Shown: positions 61,099 through 64,000 of the stretch, one piece after another
How positions within the stretch are numbered: position 1 is the stretch's first letter
Layout of the letters: every line of letters starts with the position of its first letter
Assembly: GCA_900095095.1 (NCBI GenBank)
Contig: FMBT01000357.1
Span: forward strand, 62,001 to 126,000
DNA length: 64,000 nt
Direction: 5' to 3'
DNA from: Fragilariopsis cylindrus CCMP1102
Taxonomy: Eukaryota; Bacillariophyta; Bacillariophyceae; Bacillariales; Bacillariaceae
The notes under the pieces: generated by a model
What the model was told of the DNA's origin: nothing
What the model saw: the letters and a program-made list of their open reading frames with translations, nothing else
The model's database searches: none
Made by a program: the position numbers and the translations under genes

Positions 61099-64000
61099 CT
61101 ACGTACGAAGACTAGTAACAATACTAAGAAGTGTTGATGATGCTTGTTTTTGTTGTAGATGTTGATGCTGTTGCTCAGCTCCACCTCCTCCACCTCTTCC
61201 CCCCTTATTGTTACTACTACTTCTACTACTACTACTACCTCTCGTACTACTGTGTCTTTGTTGCTGATTCTGTTGATGATTCTGTTGTTGAAGTTGTTGT
61301 TGAAGTTGTTGTTGTTTTTGAAGTTTACGAGTATGAAGTAATCGTATACGACTACTATCCTGTATTTGTTGACAATCATTTAATTCATTTATATCATTTT
61401 GTAATAATATAATTTCATGTTTTATGGATTGTTGATATTGTTCTTTTTCTTGTTGTTGTTTTTGCCATATTATACTACGACGTTGTTGTTGTTGCTGTTG
61501 TTGTTCGTGTTCAGCTGTATTTGTAGCTGTATTCTTAGTAATACTACTACCACCCCGAGTAGTAGGATTCGAATTTGAATTTGAACTCCTCGTCGATGTC
61601 GATGTCGATAATAATAATCGTTCATATGTATTTAATGCATTTTGATAATAATTTCTTGATTCATGCCAATGCTCACCAGATTCATAATATATATGACCAA
61701 TTGCTGTTAATAATCTTGCTGATAGTTGATGATGTTGATTACTTTGATTTTGATTATTTGAATTTTGATTTACTTCACCACCAGTATTTGTGGATGTTTT
61801 GGAATCTTCTTCTATTGATACTGAATCTTGTAATATAGTTTTTGCTTCCAATAATTTTTCAAGTGCTTCATTTGGTTTTAAATCATCACGATATACATTT
61901 GATATATTGTGTAATGTTGAAACAATTCCTTCTATTAATATTATACTAGTAGTATCTTTATTATTACTATGTTGGTGACCACTACTTTTTTGTTGTTGAT
62001 ATCGATCATATCGTTTTCTTTTTGATAATAATGCTGAATTTAATACTAGTAATGCCTCATCATAATAATGTAATTTCCCTAATGCAATACCACGATTGTT
62101 TTGTATATCAGCAACTCTTTCATGATTAATACCTAATAATGAGGAATATATTTCGAAGGAATTATTCCAACAATTTAATGCATTGGACCATAATTGTAAT
62201 AAATGTATATTTTCAGTATTTTCAGCGGCAGCAACGCTATTGTTAGCGTTGTTGCTATTGCTGTTGTTGTTACTTGATGAAACACCATCCTCACCATCCT
62301 CGCCCTGACAATGTTGTGATTGTGAATGTTCATTATCAGTAGCTGCTTGAGCTTGAACTGCTTGAGCTTCTGTGTTTGTTGCAAGATGAGCAAAATTCAA
62401 TCCTTTAGTATTCCAACCTTGTGCTAGAGTAAGTGAACGTTGTACAATTGTTAATTTGGATCTTCTTTCTCTTCGTTTTAATTGTTCTTGACATCTTTTC
62501 AATTTCAATTCAGCAACAATTATCTCTGAATCATCAGGAATATTATTATCATTCTCATCATCTTTTGGTGATAATAATTGTGGACAAGATGTTGATTTCT
62601 TTGTTGTTGGCGTGGTTGTGCTACCTGAAGAAGTTTCTTGCTGATCTTGAAGTTGTTCTTGGTATTCATGATGATGACTACCAATAGTAATCGATGGTGA
62701 TTCTGGTGCAGATGCTACACCTGCTACTCTACTAATGGGTGTCATCAGAGTAGTAGCTACGGAAGCAACTCTTGCTGTTGCTGTTGTTGCTATTGCTATT
62801 TGATCAAGTCGTTTTTGTAAACTTACTGGAAATAAGAGGAGTTCTTGTTGTGTGCCGCCGCCTTCGTCTTCTATACATTCTCTTCGTTTGGTTGCCATCT
62901 GTGCACGCATGCGGCACGCTCTTCGATTACTTGATTTAGGTGTGCAAGGAAGTGATGATGATACTACAACTGGTGACTTAGTAGTAGCTGGTTGTAGCAC
63001 AGGTTTCATCATCATGGTGGAATGAGTAGGAACAACAGTAGGCGATCCAGATCGATTATGATTGGTGGAATGAGTAGGAACAACAGTAGGCGATCCAGAT
63101 CGATTATGATTACGATCAGTAGTCTTCTTGTTCTTATTCTTATTATTATTATTATTCCATAGTGTTGTTGTCCATGGTGATAAGAATGAACCCAATGATG
63201 ATAGTGTTGTCGATGGCTTGGACTTGGACGAGGATGATGCCGTTGATGTTGATTGAAATAACGAAGAAGAGGATAGGGTTGATGTTGCACCAATATCAAG
63301 ATCACACGACTTGCTTTTTCGTATAATCGAATGAAAAGATTGATCTTCATCTTCATGATTCAAAAGTTGGGCGAGTGATTCACGTGCTTCTTGATCTTTC
63401 GGTACTAAATCATTGATCATCCAATCAAGTAGGAAGAACGGTTGCTCTTCTTGTGCTTGTGCTTGTACTTGCTTATGCTGTTGTGTTGCTGTCTGTTGTT
63501 TTTCGTTGACTTCTTCACTACGATTACGATTATGATTATGATTATGATTTAGAGGAGGAAGTGGAAGTATTTGACGTATTTGTCTATCACGTTCTTGCCA
63601 TAATAGCTCTTCTTCTTGATCATCTTCATCATCATTATTCACTTCTTGTTCTTGTTCCTGAGATGATTCAATAATAGTAGCATCTTGAAAAGTTGAGGAG
63701 AAGCTGATCGAAGAAGAGGTAGTAGTATCGCATCATCATCGGCTTCTTCTTCTTCTTCTTGATGTTGCTGCTGTTGCTGCTCCTCATCAATGAAATAATG
63801 ATCATCCCGTGATTCTTCTTGACGTCCGTGTTGCTGTTGTAGTTTCTTCTTCGACCTAGAGCTAGAGTTAGAATGATGTAATAGAGAAGAAGAACAACAA
63901 GTCCCGGCTATTGCTGCATCTTGAGACGAAGAAGAGGTAATAGTAGTAGATGGAGAGAAAGCTGATAATAGCTTTAATGATGATGATCCGTTGTTCACAC
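61099..64000 (-). CDS. kinesin-light-chain-like TPR protein, Gln-rich, 5' end beyond window
   Basis: The main frame runs from about 63725 to 61099. No ATG lies between the upstream in-frame stop and VNNDDEDDQEEELLWQERD, so the start is elsewhere. A second frame (63998-63639, SAFSPSTTITSSSSQD...EEEEADDDA) is open to the window edge and overlaps it; a one-base slip in the GAT tract near 63735 or a short intron would join them. TPR units occur at about 62190-61620: LWSNALNCWNNSFEIYSSLLGINHERVADIQNNRGIALGKLHYYDEALLVLNSAL, then STLHNISNVYRDDLKPNEALEKLLEAKTIL and LLTAIGHIYYESGEHWHESRNYYQNALNTYERLL. The spacing suits a kinesin-light-chain/NPHP3-type TPR array, a protein-interaction scaffold. The C terminus is Gln-rich coiled coil. 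A 48-base duplication (63016-63111) repeats NHNRSGSPTVVPTHST. Confidence 0.6.
63016..63111 (-). repeat. 48-base perfect tandem duplication in the TPR gene
   Basis: Two identical 48-base units (63016-63063, 63064-63111), in frame, each coding NHNRSGSPTVVPTHST. The identity indicates a recent event. Confidence 0.92.

Overview
This is nuclear DNA of a diatom, most likely a raphid pennate related to Fragilariopsis or Pseudo-nitzschia; the species is inferred, not proven. The evidence is: small GT-AG introns (about 125 to 565 bases); AT-rich spacers; plastid preproteins with a signal peptide followed by an ASAFAP-like motif (DAF, SAF, DCF), two of them also carrying a twin-arginine lumen signal; two unnamed domain families that are common in diatoms (YTxxExxxCWYT and RTxxLxLGDHP); and low-complexity Ser/Asn/Asp tracts inside most proteins.

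Layout. 0.7-13 kb: an EF-hand MscS-type channel (three exons), an ASCC2-like CUE protein, a decayed transposase-like gene, a small tail-anchored LEA-like protein, an LRR protein with a frameshifting tandem duplication, and an SLC10A7-like transporter. 14-19.4 kb: a type II membrane protein with an HLRLGD fucosyltransferase-type motif, tRNA-Thr(AGT), three copies of a repeat of about 0.3 kb, and what looks like a dead second copy of the glycosyltransferase. 19.9-30 kb: a degenerate SET + TPR + 2OG-Fe(II) oxygenase fusion, a small CWYT-family protein, a rhomboid protease, a plastid RimP-like factor and a lumenal FKBP. 30.3-32.3 kb: a graveyard holding a truncated GTP cyclohydrolase I and a broken methyltransferase + FAD-linked oxidase gene. 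32.7-43.3 kb: a phytol/dolichol-kinase-family enzyme, an AAAP amino-acid transporter, a second lumenal FKBP, a LEG1-like protein and a four-exon ClC channel. 44-52.5 kb: accessory-like DNA with two Stowaway/mariner-type elements sharing terminal inverted repeats, a sulfotransferase with a frame break in an A9 run, a GC-rich frameshifted GNAT gene that looks acquired from bacteria, and more repeats. 52.5-64 kb: an LGDHP-family protein, a large C2 + DEP + MCTP-type membrane protein (three exons), and a kinesin-light-chain-like TPR protein that runs off the right edge.

How the genes fit together. There is no operon. Three or four products point to the plastid (RimP-like, two lumenal FKBPs, perhaps the LEG1-like protein and the prenol kinase). 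Others are membrane transport or contact-site proteins (MscS, SLC10A7-like, AAAP, ClC, MCTP-like). The most unusual items are the SET/TPR/oxygenase fusion, the C2-DEP-MCTP architecture, the LEG1-like protein, the GC-rich GNAT relic, the TIR elements, and an excess of the heptamer TACTGTA/TACAGTA in spacers. All family calls come from reading motifs; no database search was possible.
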